Shown here: positions 52,108 through 62,002 of the stretch, in pieces
Layout: the number at the start of each line of letters is the position of its first letter
Position numbering within the stretch: the first letter of the stretch is position 1
Assembly (NCBI GenBank): GCA_014381745.1
Contig: JACNLA010000015.1
Coordinates: forward strand, 1 to 64,000
Reading direction: 5' to 3'
DNA: 64,000 bases
Origin: Actinomycetota bacterium
GTDB taxonomy: Bacteria > Actinomycetota > Acidimicrobiia > Acidimicrobiales > MedAcidi-G1
Notes under the pieces: generated by a model
The model's database searches: none
Seen by the model: the letters and a program-made list of their open reading frames with translations, nothing else
Told to the model about the DNA's origin: nothing
Made by a program: the position numbers and the translations under genes

Positions 52108-53280
52108 ATGCATGAGATCCTGGAAGCAGCAACCGAACTGGCCGGCGATGCTGTCGCCCTCCGAAGGGACATCCACCGCCACCCCGAGTTGGGGCTGCAC
52201 AACCCCGACACCCAGCAGCGAATCATTGCCGCTCTTGACGGCCTCCCGCTTGAGATCACCGAAGGAACCGGCATCACATCTGTCGTGGCAGACCTTGAAG
52301 GTGCGGCCGACGGGCCGACCGTTCTGCTTCGTGCCGACACCGATGCCCTGCCCATGACCGAAGACTCCGACGAGGACTACTGCTCCACCCTGCCCGACCG
52401 GGCACACGCCTGTGGCCACGACGCCCACGTAGCAATGCTGGTCGGTGCCGCCCGACTGCTCTGTGACAGGCGAGACGAAATCTCAGGCCGGGTCAGGTTC
52501 ATGTTCCAACCCGGGGAGGAGGGAGCCGGCGGAGCTGCCGTGATGATCGACGAGGGAGTGCTTGACGGGGTCGACAGGGCATTCGCAATCCACATCACCC
52601 CCAACCTGCCCGTGGGTCACGCTGCCTGCCGGCCCGGCCCACTCCTGGCATCGGCTGACACCTTTCATGTGACCGTCACCGGAAGGGGCGGGCACGCCTC
52701 GACGCCCCACCTCTGCGCAGATCCTGTTCCACCCATGGCAGAGATGATCAGCACGGCACAGACGGTCGTGACCCGTCAGATAGACGCCTTCAAGCCCTCC
52801 GTGGTGACGATCACCCACGTGGATGCCGGCACGACAACCAACGTGATCCCCGAGACGGCCTTCTTTGAGGGGACCATCCGCGCTGTCTCCGAGGAGACGA
52901 GAAGCCTCGTGTCCGATGGTCTGCGGACCGCCTGTCGCCGCATTGCCGAGGCCCACGGCTGCAGCGCCGACTTTCGCCTTGAGGCCGGATACCCGGTGAC
53001 CGTCAACGATGCCGACCAGGCCGCCCTGGTGGCGAGCACGTGCGAGAACACGCTCGGACCGGGCTCGTATCTTGAACTTCCGGCTCCGTTCATGGGGGCA
53101 GAGGACTTCTCCTACGTGCTCAATAAAGTGCCCGGTGCCATGGCCTTCCTAGGCGTCTGCCCAGACGACATCACCGACTCGCTTGCGGCACCCCCCTGCC
53201 ATTCGAACCGCATGCGCCTCAACGAAGCTGGCCTCGTCCACGGAATTGCACTCCACACCGCCATGGTGCTTGGAACGTGA
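52108..53280 (+). CDS. M20-family amidohydrolase
   Basis: 390-aa metallopeptidase-fold hydrolase from ATG 52108 (MHEILEAATELAGDAV). Metal-site residues occur in LRRDIHRHPELGL, LRADTDALPM, HACGHDAHVAML and MFQPGEEGAGGA. The lid domain has GRGGHASTPH, and FMGAEDFSYVL is near the C-terminus. The group hydrolyses N-acyl amino acids, hippurate or indole-conjugates; the substrate is open. The stop overlaps the start of the thioesterase gene (GTGA). Confidence 0.95.
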   Translation: MHEILEAATELAGDAVALRRDIHRHPELGLHNPDTQQRIIAALDGLPLEITEGTGITSVVADLEGAADGPTVLLRADTDALPMTEDSDEDYCSTLPDRAHACGHDAHVAMLVGAARLLCDRRDEISGRVRFMFQPGEEGAGGAAVMIDEGVLDGVDRAFAIHITPNLPVGHAACRPGPLLASADTFHVTVTGRGGHASTPHLCADPVPPMAEMISTAQTVVTRQIDAFKPSVVTITHVDAGTTTNVIPETAFFEGTIRAVSEETRSLVSDGLRTACRRIAEAHGCSADFRLEAGYPVTVNDADQAALVASTCENTLGPGSYLELPAPFMGAEDFSYVLNKVPGAMAFLGVCPDDITDSLAAPPCHSNRMRLNEAGLVHGIALHTAMVLGT

Positions 53281-54104
53281 CCGGGATGTCTCCCCTCGAT
53301 CCGGCCGATCTGGACTTCAAGGCGCTAATGGCACTCCAGGCCCACGGACCTGACGTCTACGTAGGGATCAGCCCGGAGTACCCGTGGGGTCGCGTCTACG
53401 GCGGCCAGGTCGTGGCCCAGGGCCTCCGTGCGGCAGCCGCCACGGTCGACGACGACCGCCACGTCCACTCGCTCCACGCCTACTTCATCAGGGGCGGTAC
53501 CAGCAGCGAACCAATTCGCTACGAGGTGGACAGAATCCGAAATGGCCGTTCGTTCACCACCAGAAGGGTTGTGGCACGCCAGTCGGACGGCGCCATCTTG
53601 AACCTTTCGTGTTCATTCCAGGTGGTTGAGGACCAGGTAGACGTCCAGGAGTCAAAGGCTCCAGACAGCCTTGTTTCTGCTGAGGACGGGATCAATCAGG
53701 ACTGGGGCCTGATGGGACACCGCCGTGTACTGCAGGAGACCGGGCATTCGACAAGCTGGCTCAGGATCCTCACCGACCTGGGCGACGACCGCGTCCTCCA
53801 GGACTGTGCGCTGGCGTTCCTCTCAGACGACCTTCCGAGCAACGCCTCGGTCAGCTCACATCCACGGGTCATCGAGATGGGGATGGACCGCGAGGAGCGA
53901 CACCAGAGCTTCATGGGGGCCAGCCTCGACCATGCGATCTGGTTCCACCGGCACGCACCGGCAGACAAGTGGCAGCTCCATGACCTCAGGTCCCACGGGC
54001 TGACAGGCGGCCGCGGCCTCGCGAACGGTGAGATCTTCTCCGAGGACGGACTCCACGTGGCGAGCGTGGCCCAAGAGTTCCTGTTCCGGGAACTCTCCCG
54101 CTGA
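53277..54104 (+). CDS. tesB: Acyl-CoA thioesterase II (TesB)
   Basis: 275-aa double hotdog thioesterase from GTG 53277, coupled to the amidohydrolase. The N-terminal hotdog has GRVYGGQVVAQGLRAA and SLHAYFIRGG; the C-terminal hotdog has MGASLDHAIWFHRH, which carries the catalytic Asp, and HGLTGGRGLANGEIF. It hydrolyses medium and long acyl-CoA. Confidence 0.94.
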   Translation: MTGMSPLDPADLDFKALMALQAHGPDVYVGISPEYPWGRVYGGQVVAQGLRAAAATVDDDRHVHSLHAYFIRGGTSSEPIRYEVDRIRNGRSFTTRRVVARQSDGAILNLSCSFQVVEDQVDVQESKAPDSLVSAEDGINQDWGLMGHRRVLQETGHSTSWLRILTDLGDDRVLQDCALAFLSDDLPSNASVSSHPRVIEMGMDREERHQSFMGASLDHAIWFHRHAPADKWQLHDLRSHGLTGGRGLANGEIFSEDGLHVASVAQEFLFRELSR

Positions 54105-54133
54105 TAACGACCAGAACGGCAACAGGTTCCACA

Positions 54134-55078
54134 ATGGGGGGCGATTCGACGACGGTGCTGGTTCATTCAAAAGGATGGGGTCGGCACATGGAGGAACTGG
54201 AATCCGGTTTCCCCGATGTCAGCTTCGTCAGGGTCGACCCGGATGATCCCGTCCCGGCGGACCTGTCAGGCGACGTCCTCTTCGCCCAGACCTTCCGACC
54301 CAGCAACGTCGCAGATGTGTTGGAACGTGGAGTGCGCTGGGTGCACAGCATCGGCCACGGCGTGGACCACCTCCCACTGAACCTCATGGGCGACCGACTG
54401 GTGACGTGCTCGCGCGGAGCGTCCGCGACGCCGATCGCCGAATGGGTTGTTGCGATGATCCTGACAGCCGTCAAGAACCTGCCCGGGAGTTGGGCCCACG
54501 AACCCCCCGAGCGGTGGAGCTGGGCCAGCCTTGGATCCGTCGAGGGCCAGACCGTCGCGCTGGTCGGCTTCGGGTCGATCAACCGTGCGGTTGCCGACAG
54601 GCTCCGACCCTTCGGAGCCGATCTGGTGGCCGTACGCCGCTCACGGACCGGCACCGAGACCGGTGTGTCCCTTACGGATTCCCACAAAGAGGCTGTCCGC
54701 AATGCAGACCATGTGGTTGTCGCCGTCCCGGTCACGAACGAGACACACCATCTCGTCGATGCGGACCTCCTGGAGTCGATGAAGCCGGGTGCCCACCTCA
54801 TCAACGTCGCCCGGGGGTCGGTCGTGGACCAGGATGCCCTCCGCCTAGCGCTCGACGAGGGTCACATCGGCCTCGCCTCGCTGGACGTCACCGAACCGGA
54901 GCCGCTCCCCGCCGACCACTGGCTCTACACGCACCCCCGGGTGAGGCTCAGCCCCCATATCTCATGGTCCAGCCCCGACGCGATACAGCAGCTGTTCGAC
55001 ATGTTCGCCAACAACCTGACACGCTGGCTGAAGGGTGACTCCCCCGAGGGCATTGTCGACCTGGAAGCCGGATACTGA
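54134..55078 (+). CDS. D-isomer 2-hydroxyacid dehydrogenase
   Basis: 314 aa. The NAD site is VALVGFGSINRAVADRL. Catalytic Arg is in NVARGSVVDQDAL, Glu in VTEPEPLP and His in SPHISWSSPD. The N-terminal catalytic half is short and hydroxyacid specificity cannot be assigned; phosphoglycerate dehydrogenase is unlikely since no ACT-type C-terminus exists. It lies between tesB and the nucleoside hydrolase, all on the plus strand. Confidence 0.92.
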   Translation: MGGDSTTVLVHSKGWGRHMEELESGFPDVSFVRVDPDDPVPADLSGDVLFAQTFRPSNVADVLERGVRWVHSIGHGVDHLPLNLMGDRLVTCSRGASATPIAEWVVAMILTAVKNLPGSWAHEPPERWSWASLGSVEGQTVALVGFGSINRAVADRLRPFGADLVAVRRSRTGTETGVSLTDSHKEAVRNADHVVVAVPVTNETHHLVDADLLESMKPGAHLINVARGSVVDQDALRLALDEGHIGLASLDVTEPEPLPADHWLYTHPRVRLSPHISWSSPDAIQQLFDMFANNLTRWLKGDSPEGIVDLEAGY

Positions 55079-55095
55079 CCAATGGAGACGAGAAC

Positions 55096-56025
55096 ATGAG
55101 CGAGCACCTGCGGCCCAGGATGATCCTTGACTGCGATCCGGGCGTAGACGACGCGATCGCCATCATCACCGCTGCCCGGTGGGCCGACCTGGTTGGTATC
55201 ACGACGGTGGCAGGCAATGTGTCGGGCCTCCAGACTGCAAACAACGCTCTGCGAATGCGTTCCCTGTTGGGCCTCGACGTGCCGGTCCACCGGGGGGCCG
55301 ACGGTCCGATGGCCGGCGAGTTGGAAGATGCCAGCCACGTCCACGGCGCCGACGGTCTGGCCGGGGTGAACCTTTCGGACCCGGATAGTGAACCCGATTC
55401 CTGTGACGCTGTCGAATACCTGGTGGAAGCCACCAGAGCCGAAGAAGGCCTCCACCTGGTCCCAATCGGCCCCCTCACCAACATCGCCCTTGCCCTCCAG
55501 GCTGACCCAGGGCTCGCTCGCCGGGTTGCATCCATAACCCTCATGGGAGGTGGAGCCGGCTCCGGCAACGTGACCGCAGCCGCCGAGTTCAACATCTTCG
55601 TGGATCCAGAGGCGGCCGACATCGTGTTCCGCTCCGGCGGGCCGGTGCACATGATCGGGCTGAACCTGACCAACCAGGTCCGCATGGGCCCGGACCACGC
55701 CGCCACATGCAGGGACATGGGCACCCCTGTAGGAGACTTTGTAACGCACCTGCTGGACCATCTCATCGACATCCACTTCCAGTGGGAGGGTTCCGACACC
55801 AGCGCAATGCACGACCCGAGCGCGATCTTGGCCGTTACCCACCCCCACCTGATCAACTCCGAGCCCCGTACGGTCGTGGTCGAGTTGGACGGAACACACA
55901 CCCGCGGTCAGACCCTTGTCGACGAACGTGGCCCCGCTGCCGGTGAGCCCAACTGTCGGGTCGGCTACGGGGTCGATGTTGACTCTGCCGTGGACCTGAT
56001 CATGCAGGCGATCAGCGAAGCCTGA
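55096..56025 (+). CDS. Inosine-uridine-preferring nucleoside hydrolase family
   Basis: 309 aa. The calcium-binding signature is LDCDPGVDDAIAI at the N-terminus; LTNIALALQ, LMGGGAGSGNVTAAAEFN and AMHDPSAILAV (active-site His-Asp) follow. It cleaves ribonucleosides to base and ribose in salvage. It lies 17 bases after the dehydrogenase gene, so they may be co-transcribed. Confidence 0.95.
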   Translation: MSEHLRPRMILDCDPGVDDAIAIITAARWADLVGITTVAGNVSGLQTANNALRMRSLLGLDVPVHRGADGPMAGELEDASHVHGADGLAGVNLSDPDSEPDSCDAVEYLVEATRAEEGLHLVPIGPLTNIALALQADPGLARRVASITLMGGGAGSGNVTAAAEFNIFVDPEAADIVFRSGGPVHMIGLNLTNQVRMGPDHAATCRDMGTPVGDFVTHLLDHLIDIHFQWEGSDTSAMHDPSAILAVTHPHLINSEPRTVVVELDGTHTRGQTLVDERGPAAGEPNCRVGYGVDVDSAVDLIMQAISEA

Positions 56026-56043
56026 CCCGGCCCGAAACCGCGC

Positions 56044-56514
56044 TTAGCGCGGCCTGTTCAGCGTGGCAGTCCAGAAGCCCTCGACCTGAAGCGGGCAGAG
56101 AAAGGCGGTCCCTTCCAGCAAGAGAGTCGCCACCGCTTCGGCATCAACATTCTGGGGGTGCAGTTCCCACACCAGGCCGGTCTTTGGGTGGTCCTGTTTC
56201 AGCACCCATCCTTTAGGGGCGTCGACTCCACCGGCCGTTAGCCGATCTCCGGCGCCGCGCCCGGTGCCGTGATCGAGACCTACCGATGCCGGCATCTCTG
56301 GCCCGCCCGAATGAAAAGTCCCCACCGGAACCTGTGGTCCACGGGCCGAGAACCAGGCGAATATCCCGGGGACCTCGATCCGATCCGAGTCGTCGACAAC
56401 CGGTTCCACGTTCACCCAGGCACCGTTGCTTGACGACACGGACCTGATGGCCGCTGTCAGGGCTGCGTGCTCCATTGCCTCGACCTGAAATACCTCGGTT
56501 GAGTAGCTGGCCAT
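56044..56514 (-). CDS. Hypothetical protein
   Basis: 156 aa, MASYSTEVFQVEAMEHAAL at the start, no signal peptide or membrane helix. Trp-containing segments (PKGWVLKQDHPKTGLVWEL and VEGFWTATLNRPR) look globular. Convergent with the nucleoside hydrolase and 45 bases downstream of arsC on the same strand. No family was recognised. Confidence 0.6.
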   Translation of the reverse strand: MASYSTEVFQVEAMEHAALTAAIRSVSSSNGAWVNVEPVVDDSDRIEVPGIFAWFSARGPQVPVGTFHSGGPEMPASVGLDHGTGRGAGDRLTAGGVDAPKGWVLKQDHPKTGLVWELHPQNVDAEAVATLLLEGTAFLCPLQVEGFWTATLNRPR

Positions 56515-56559
56515 GTTCTCCTGCCCAGTCGATTTGCAGGCGACGCTAACCGCCTCTGG

Positions 56560-56973
56560 TCAGGCGAGGGGCTCGATCTCCATCTCAACCAGCAAACCGA
56601 GAACACGACTGCGGATCTCGTCACGGGCTCCGCGCACCATTGCGAGGCCCTGTCCGGCAGGATCGGAGATCGGCCAGTCCAGGTAGCGCTTCCCCGGATA
56701 GACAGGACAGGCGTCTCCGCACCCCATCGACACGACAATGTCCACGTCTGCGAGCATCTCCTCGGTCCACGGGGTCGGCTCAGCGCCTGTGATATCGATA
56801 CCGACCTCGGCCATCGCCTCCACGGCAACAGGGTTGACCGACTCCGCTGGTTCAGACCCGGCCGAGTGAACCCTTACGGATCCACCTCCCAGGTGGCGCA
56901 ACCAACCGGCAGCCATCTGGGAACGGCCGGCATTGTGGATGCAGAGAAAGAGGACTCCGGGCGTGGCTGTCAC
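56560..56973 (-). CDS. arsC: Arsenate reductase / low-molecular-weight phosphatase ArsC
   Basis: 137 aa from GTG 56973. The P-loop is CIHNAGRSQMAAGWL (Cys11, with Arg at +6). The second conserved region reads VSMGCGDACPVYPGKRY, followed by DWPISDPAG, the ArsC type of the LMW phosphatase family. It reduces arsenate with thioredoxin- or mycothiol-linked systems. No arsR or arsB is next to it; the Ars-type aquaporin lies 17 kb away. Confidence 0.93.
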   Translation of the reverse strand: MTATPGVLFLCIHNAGRSQMAAGWLRHLGGGSVRVHSAGSEPAESVNPVAVEAMAEVGIDITGAEPTPWTEEMLADVDIVVSMGCGDACPVYPGKRYLDWPISDPAGQGLAMVRGARDEIRSRVLGLLVEMEIEPLA

Positions 56974-57015
56974 AGCAGGGACGGTAGTCGTCCGTCAGTG
57001 GTGAACCGTGAGCTG

Positions 57016-58848
57016 TCAGGCGCGGGCGTTCTTTAACTTCTTGAGGCTTCTGGCCCGTTCGCCTGCGTCGAGCACGACCTTGCGGAGGCGGATGGTCTCA
57101 GGGGTCACCTCGACGCACTCGTCGTCGGCGACGTACTCGAGCGCCTGCTCAAGAGAGAGGCGACGTGGAGGCGTGAGGCGAATGGTGTCGTCGGAAGCAG
57201 AGGCCCTCACGTTGGTGAGCTTCTTCTCACGGCAGATGTTTACGTCCATGTCCTCGGCCCGCGGGTTCTCACCGACGATCATTCCGCCGTAGACCTTCTC
57301 TGTCGGTCCCACGAAGAGCGTGGTTCGCTCCTGGAGGGAGGTGATTGCGTATGCGGTCGTGGCACCCACCCGATCGGCCACGATGCTGCCGGTCTGGCGG
57401 GTCCGGAGCTCACCCTTCCAGGGCTCCCAGCCCTCAAAGACATGGTGGAGTAGGCCGGTGCCACGGGTCTCGGTTAGGAACTCGGTACGAAATCCGATCA
57501 GCGCCCTGGCAGGGACCACGTAGTCGAGGCGCACCCAGCCTGTGCCGTGATTGGTCATGTCCTCCATGCGGGCCTTGCGTTCACCCAGCAGCTGGGTGAC
57601 TGCACCCATGTGTTCCTCTGGCACGTCCACCGAGAGCCTCTCGGTGGGTTCGTTGAGAACTCCATCAACCTCACGTAGAAGAACCGCAGGCTTTCCGACC
57701 GTCAGCTCGAACCCCTCGCGGCGCATCGTCTCGACAAGTATCGCCAACTGGAGTTCTCCGCGGCCCTGGACCTCCCAGGTGTCGGGCCTCTCGGTGGGCA
57801 GGACCCGAATGGACACGTTTCCGATCAACTCGACATCAAGCCTTGCCTTGACCTGACGGGCGGTCAGCTTGTCACCGTCTGCGCCGGCCACAGGCGAGGT
57901 ATTGACCCCGATGGACATCGAGAGGGTCGGCTCATCGACTGTGATCTCGTGCATCGGCCTGGGGTCGTCGGGGTCGGCGAGGGTTTCGCCGATCGTGACC
58001 TCCTCGATGCCTGACACGTACACAATCTCGCCGGGTCCGGCTTCTTCGACGTCCACCTGGGTCAGTTCCTCGGTGACGGTGACGGTCCCGACCTTGGCCG
58101 GCTGGATGGACCCGTCGGTGCGACACCAGGCGACGGTTGAGCCGCGACGCAGCGTGCCGCTGTCGACCCGGCAAATGGCGATGCGGCCCACATAGGGGGA
58201 TGCGTCAAGGTTCGTCACATGGGCACGCAGCGGCGCATCGGGGTCAAACGACGGGGGTGGAACGTGTTCGAGCACCACATCGAAGAACGGGTCCATGTTG
58301 GTGCCGGGGACATTGGGGTCGTGGGTGGCGATACCGGACCTGGCGTCGGCATAGACGATGGGGAACTCGATCTGTTCGTCGGTCGCATCGAGATCCATGA
58401 ACAGCTCGTAGACCTCGTCGACCACCTCGGTCAGGCGTGCGTCGGGTCGGTCGATCTTGTTGACGACAACAACGATCGTGAGACCGGCCTCGAGCGCCTT
58501 GCGCAGCACGAACCGGGTCTGGGGGCGAGGCCCCTCGGCGGCATCGACCAGCAACAGGACCCCGTCGACCATGTTGAGGGCCCTCTCGACCTCACCGCCA
58601 AAGTCGGCGTGACCGGGGGTGTCGACGATGTTGATCTTGACGTCGCCGCGTCGGACCGCCGTGTTCTTGGCGAGGATCGTGATGCCCTTCTCGCGCTCCA
58701 GGTCCATGGAGTCCATGACACGTTCTGTGACCTGCTCGTTGGCCCGAAAAGCGCCTGACTGGCGTAGAAGGGCGTCGACGAGGGTGGTCTTGCCGTGGTC
58801 GACGTGGGCGATTACGGCAATGTTGCGAAGGTCTGAGCGAGTGGCCAC
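57016..58848 (-). CDS. typA: Ribosome-associated GTPase TypA/BipA
   Basis: 610 aa. G1 is [10 protein letters not shown]3 [16 protein letters not shown], and G4 [11 protein letters not shown]. The EF-G-like domains III and V and the BipA-specific C-terminal domain are present ([50 protein letters not shown]). It assists ribosome assembly and stress adaptation. Confidence 0.97.
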   Translation of the reverse strand: MATRSDLRNIAVIAHVDHGKTTLVDALLRQSGAFRANEQVTERVMDSMDLEREKGITILAKNTAVRRGDVKINIVDTPGHADFGGEVERALNMVDGVLLLVDAAEGPRPQTRFVLRKALEAGLTIVVVVNKIDRPDARLTEVVDEVYELFMDLDATDEQIEFPIVYADARSGIATHDPNVPGTNMDPFFDVVLEHVPPPSFDPDAPLRAHVTNLDASPYVGRIAICRVDSGTLRRGSTVAWCRTDGSIQPAKVGTVTVTEELTQVDVEEAGPGEIVYVSGIEEVTIGETLADPDDPRPMHEITVDEPTLSMSIGVNTSPVAGADGDKLTARQVKARLDVELIGNVSIRVLPTERPDTWEVQGRGELQLAILVETMRREGFELTVGKPAVLLREVDGVLNEPTERLSVDVPEEHMGAVTQLLGERKARMEDMTNHGTGWVRLDYVVPARALIGFRTEFLTETRGTGLLHHVFEGWEPWKGELRTRQTGSIVADRVGATTAYAITSLQERTTLFVGPTEKVYGGMIVGENPRAEDMDVNICREKKLTNVRASASDDTIRLTPPRRLSLEQALEYVADDECVEVTPETIRLRKVVLDAGERARSLKKLKNARA

Positions 58849-58936
58849 CCGGGAACGCTACGGCCCTGCCGGCGTAGGCGTGTGGACATGTGACCGATGG
58901 CTTGTCGCTCCCAAACCGCCGCTGGGCTCTCTGTGG

Positions 58937-60250
58937 CTACTTTCCGGGTATCCAGTCGGTCCCGGCCAACGGAACCCCGGCCATAGCTGCCGCCTCAACG
59001 GTTAGCGCCGCCAGGTCCTCGGGTTCTAGGTTGAGGACGTGGGACTTGCCGCAGGCGCGGGCGAGCGTCTGAGTCTCGAGCGTGAGAACCTGGAGGTAGT
59101 TGGCCAGGCGACGCCCTCCAACAATCGGATCCAACCGGGCGGACAGCTCCGGATCCTGAGTTGTGATGCCGGCCGGATCCGTACCGTCCTGGAAGTCCTC
59201 CCAGAAGCCTGCCGCCGACCCCAGCGCCCTGTACTCCTCGTCGTAGGCGGGGTCGTTGTCACCGATGGCGATCAGGGCTGCAGTACCGATGGAGACGACG
59301 TCAGCCCCCAGGGCGAGCGCCTTTGCGACGTCGGCACCAGACCTGATGCCTCCAGCGACGATGAGCTTGACATCGCGGTGGACCCCCAGCTCTCGCAGGG
59401 CTCTGACCGCCTCGGGTATGGCAGCCAGGGTCGGGATGCCTACATGTTCGATGAACACGTCCTGGGTGGCGGCGGTTCCCCCCTGCATCCCGTCGACAAC
59501 AACGGCGTCGGCCCCGGCCTTTACGGCCAGTGCCGTGTCGTAGTAGGGACGGGCAGCTCCGAGCTTCACGTAGACGGGCACCTGCCAGTCGACGATCTCA
59601 CGTAGCTCGATGATCTTGATCGCCAGGTCGTCGGGACCTGTCCAGTCCGGGTGCCGGCAGGCCGACCGCTGGTCGATTCCCTCGGGCAGGGTTCGCATCT
59701 CGGCAACCCGCTCGGTGATCTTCTGGCCGAGCAGCATTCCGCCACCACCCGGCTTGGCGCCCTGGCCGACCACCACCTCGATTGCGTCGGCCCGACGCAG
59801 GTCGTCGGGGTTCATTCCGTACCTGGAGGGCAGGTACTGGTAGACGAGCTTCGTGGAATGACCGCGCTCCTCTTCGGTCATGCCCCCGTCACCGGTGGTG
59901 GTCGACGTTCCGGCGGCCGAGGCACCCCGACCGAGGGCCTCCTTGGCCTGGGCCGACAGAGATCCGAAGCTCATTCCGGCGATGGTGACCGGGATGTCGA
60001 GGCGAACCGGGCGCTCGGCGTTGCGCTCACCGATGACGATGTCTGTACCGCAGGCCTCGCGGTATCCCTCAAGCGGGTAGCGGGACATGGAGGCACCGAG
60101 GAACACCAGATCGTCGAGGGTTGGGAGAACACGCTTGGCTCCCCAACCGCGGATCCGGTAGATACCGGTGTTGGCGGCCCTCCTTATCTCGGCGATGGCG
60201 TTCCTGTCAAAGGAGTGGGACTCGCGCTGGTGCCAGGTGTCTGAGGTCAT
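58937..60250 (-). CDS. mgsC: FMN-binding glutamate-synthase-like subunit (N-methylglutamate synthase MgsC / GlxD)
   Basis: 437 aa with the FMN/synthase domain of glutamate synthase: [44 protein letters not shown] and [18 protein letters not shown]. The cysteines that bind the 3Fe-4S cluster in GltB are absent; the segment reads [20 protein letters not shown] and later [12 protein letters not shown]. That pattern, from memory, is typical of the GlxD/MgsC branch, which makes N-methylglutamate from methylamine-derived gamma-glutamylmethylamide. Its ATG overlaps the upstream gene stop by four bases. Ordinary glutamate synthase activity cannot be excluded. Confidence 0.85.
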   Translation of the reverse strand: MTSDTWHQRESHSFDRNAIAEIRRAANTGIYRIRGWGAKRVLPTLDDLVFLGASMSRYPLEGYREACGTDIVIGERNAERPVRLDIPVTIAGMSFGSLSAQAKEALGRGASAAGTSTTTGDGGMTEEERGHSTKLVYQYLPSRYGMNPDDLRRADAIEVVVGQGAKPGGGGMLLGQKITERVAEMRTLPEGIDQRSACRHPDWTGPDDLAIKIIELREIVDWQVPVYVKLGAARPYYDTALAVKAGADAVVVDGMQGGTAATQDVFIEHVGIPTLAAIPEAVRALRELGVHRDVKLIVAGGIRSGADVAKALALGADVVSIGTAALIAIGDNDPAYDEEYRALGSAAGFWEDFQDGTDPAGITTQDPELSARLDPIVGGRRLANYLQVLTLETQTLARACGKSHVLNLEPEDLAALTVEAAAMAGVPLAGTDWIPGK

Positions 60251-60948
60251 TTCGCCCCTCCGGCATCCGCAGCGAGCTCGGCGTCGATGTCATCTACGTG
60301 GAAGCTGTAAAGCTGTCGTGCAGAGCCGTAGCGTCTGAAGTCGCCGGGCGAGGCGGTCATGTCAGCCGTTTCCAGGAGGCGCTCCACCACGGCGAGGTGT
60401 TCGGGCCCCATCTCCTTTTCGATGCAGTCGGAGCCGAGAGACTCGACCTCGCCTCGCACAAACAGCGTCGCCTCGTAGATGGAGTCGCCCATGTCAGCGC
60501 CGGCATCTCCGAGGACGACCATGTTTCCTGCCTGGGCCATGAACGCACCCATATGGCCGATGCTGCCACCAACGACAATGTCCACCCCCTTCATCGAGAT
60601 GCCGCACCTGGCGCCGGCGTCTCCCTCGATTACGACGAGGCCGCCACAGCCCGTGGCCGCTGCCGACATCGAGGCATTGCCGGTGGTGCGGACGGTTCCC
60701 GACATGATGTTCTCGGCGAGACCGGGCCCGGAGTTGCCGCGCACCACAACGGTTCCGACCTGGTGCATCCCGGCGCAGTAGTAGCCGACAGAGCCATCCA
60801 CCTCGACGACCAACCCCGCTGTCATGCCACACGCAACTGCATGGGCTCCCCGCGGGTTGAGGATCTTGAACACACCGTCTTCGGCATCGTGGAGCATCTC
60901 GTTGAGATGTCGCAGGGAAACCTCGGCAAGGTCGATGGTGGTGCTCAC
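60247..60948 (-). CDS. mgsB: GXGXG-motif glutamate-synthase-like subunit (MgsB / GlxC)
   Basis: 233 aa right-handed beta-helix domain, the separate form of the GltB C-terminal GXGXG domain. GNSGPGLAENIMSGT, GCGGLVVIEGDAGARCGIS and GSIGHMGAFMAQAGNMVVLGD show the repeats. It holds the enzyme complex together between amidotransferase and FMN subunits. Overlaps both neighbours by four bases (ATGA), so the three subunits are translationally coupled in order amidotransferase, GXGXG, FMN. Confidence 0.88.
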   Translation of the reverse strand: MSTTIDLAEVSLRHLNEMLHDAEDGVFKILNPRGAHAVACGMTAGLVVEVDGSVGYYCAGMHQVGTVVVRGNSGPGLAENIMSGTVRTTGNASMSAAATGCGGLVVIEGDAGARCGISMKGVDIVVGGSIGHMGAFMAQAGNMVVLGDAGADMGDSIYEATLFVRGEVESLGSDCIEKEMGPEHLAVVERLLETADMTASPGDFRRYGSARQLYSFHVDDIDAELAADAGGAK

Positions 60949-61844
60949 GCCGCCAGACTCCAGGTGTAGACCCGTGCCGGTTCGGGTTCCCAGACCTCGG
61001 CATCGGCGACACCGGGAAGGCGTGCGATGGCCCGGTACTCAGATGACATTGCCACCCAGTCGTCGGTCTCGGCGACCACTGCCGGCTTGCATGAGATCGG
61101 GTCACGCAGGATGGCGAAACCGTCGATCGTGCCGACTGCGAAGGTATAGAAGCCGTCGAGATCCGTGAGCGCCGCCTGGAGTGCCTGTTCGAGGGAGTCG
61201 CCGGAGTTGAGCCGCCATGAGACGTAGCCGGCTGCCACCTCGGAGTCGTTGAGGGTCTGGAAGGACTCGCCGTTCTGCTCGAGGCGGAGGCGGAGCTGGT
61301 TGTGGTTCGAGAGCGACCCGTTGTGAACGAGGCATGTGTCGGAGCCGGTTGAGAAGGGATGGGACCCGTTTGCGGTCACGGCTGACTCGGTGGCCATCCG
61401 GGTGTGTGCCACGGCGTGGGTTCCGGTGCGCGAGGCCAGGCCGTAGCGGGTTGCCAGCAGGTCGGGGTCGCCGACTGACTTGTAGAGCTCGATCTGGGAG
61501 CCGTAGCTGAGAACCTCGACGTCGGTCAGGTTGTCGATGATCCACTGCCGGGCGATGCGGCCATCGCCCGTGGTCTCAAACACGGCGTGGTCGTGAAGGG
61601 GGCGAACACCGACGGAGGCCTCCAGAACCTGCTCGAGAGCCTCGACGGTCGGGCTCCAGTCGGGCTCCCTTCCGTCTGCCAGCACTGTTATCCGGGTCGT
61701 GGCGTCGTCGCCTCCGTCAAATGTGGCCACGCCGGCGCTGTCGAGTCCGCGGTCGCGCACCTCATGGATCATGTCCGCTGTCAGGCGACCGAGCTCTCCG
61801 CGATGGGTCGATGTCTTCAAGAAGAGACCCACGATTCCACACAT
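60945..61844 (-). CDS. mgsA: Class II glutamine amidotransferase-like subunit (MgsA / GlxB)
   Basis: 299 aa, N-terminal nucleophile type: MCGIVGLFLKTS, so Cys2 is the catalytic residue after Met removal. RDRGLDSAGVATF, TRMATESAVTANGSHPF and CLVHNGSLSNHNQLR complete the class II signature. In the synthase it releases ammonia or methylamine from the glutamine-like donor. It is first in its operon and diverges from the glutamine-synthetase-like gene across 158 bases. Confidence 0.9.
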   Translation of the reverse strand: MCGIVGLFLKTSTHRGELGRLTADMIHEVRDRGLDSAGVATFDGGDDATTRITVLADGREPDWSPTVEALEQVLEASVGVRPLHDHAVFETTGDGRIARQWIIDNLTDVEVLSYGSQIELYKSVGDPDLLATRYGLASRTGTHAVAHTRMATESAVTANGSHPFSTGSDTCLVHNGSLSNHNQLRLRLEQNGESFQTLNDSEVAAGYVSWRLNSGDSLEQALQAALTDLDGFYTFAVGTIDGFAILRDPISCKPAVVAETDDWVAMSSEYRAIARLPGVADAEVWEPEPARVYTWSLAA

Positions 61845-61883
61845 GTAGACCCCCCTTTCCTTCCACGTCTGGGTGCTGGGTAC

Positions 61884-61943
61884 AGTGAACCAGGTGCCGG
61901 CACCTTCTACACCAGTGAAGGCTCTTCACCTATAGTAGTGAAC
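61884..61943. promoter_or_regulatory. Repeated GTGAA/TTCAC half-sites between divergent operons
   Basis: GTGAAG-GCT-CTTCAC (61915-61929) is a perfect 6-bp dyad. Its right half also pairs with GTGAA at 61938-61942 across eight bases, and another GTGAA is at 61885. A TATAGT (61931-61936) lies between the last two halves. The position between two divergent operons, near an XRE-type regulator, makes an operator likely. Confidence 0.5.
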
Positions 61944-62002
61944 ATTCATTGTGGGGTCGACACCGTGTCGGACCTGCTGAAGACATTTTCTAGGGGGATT
62001 CC

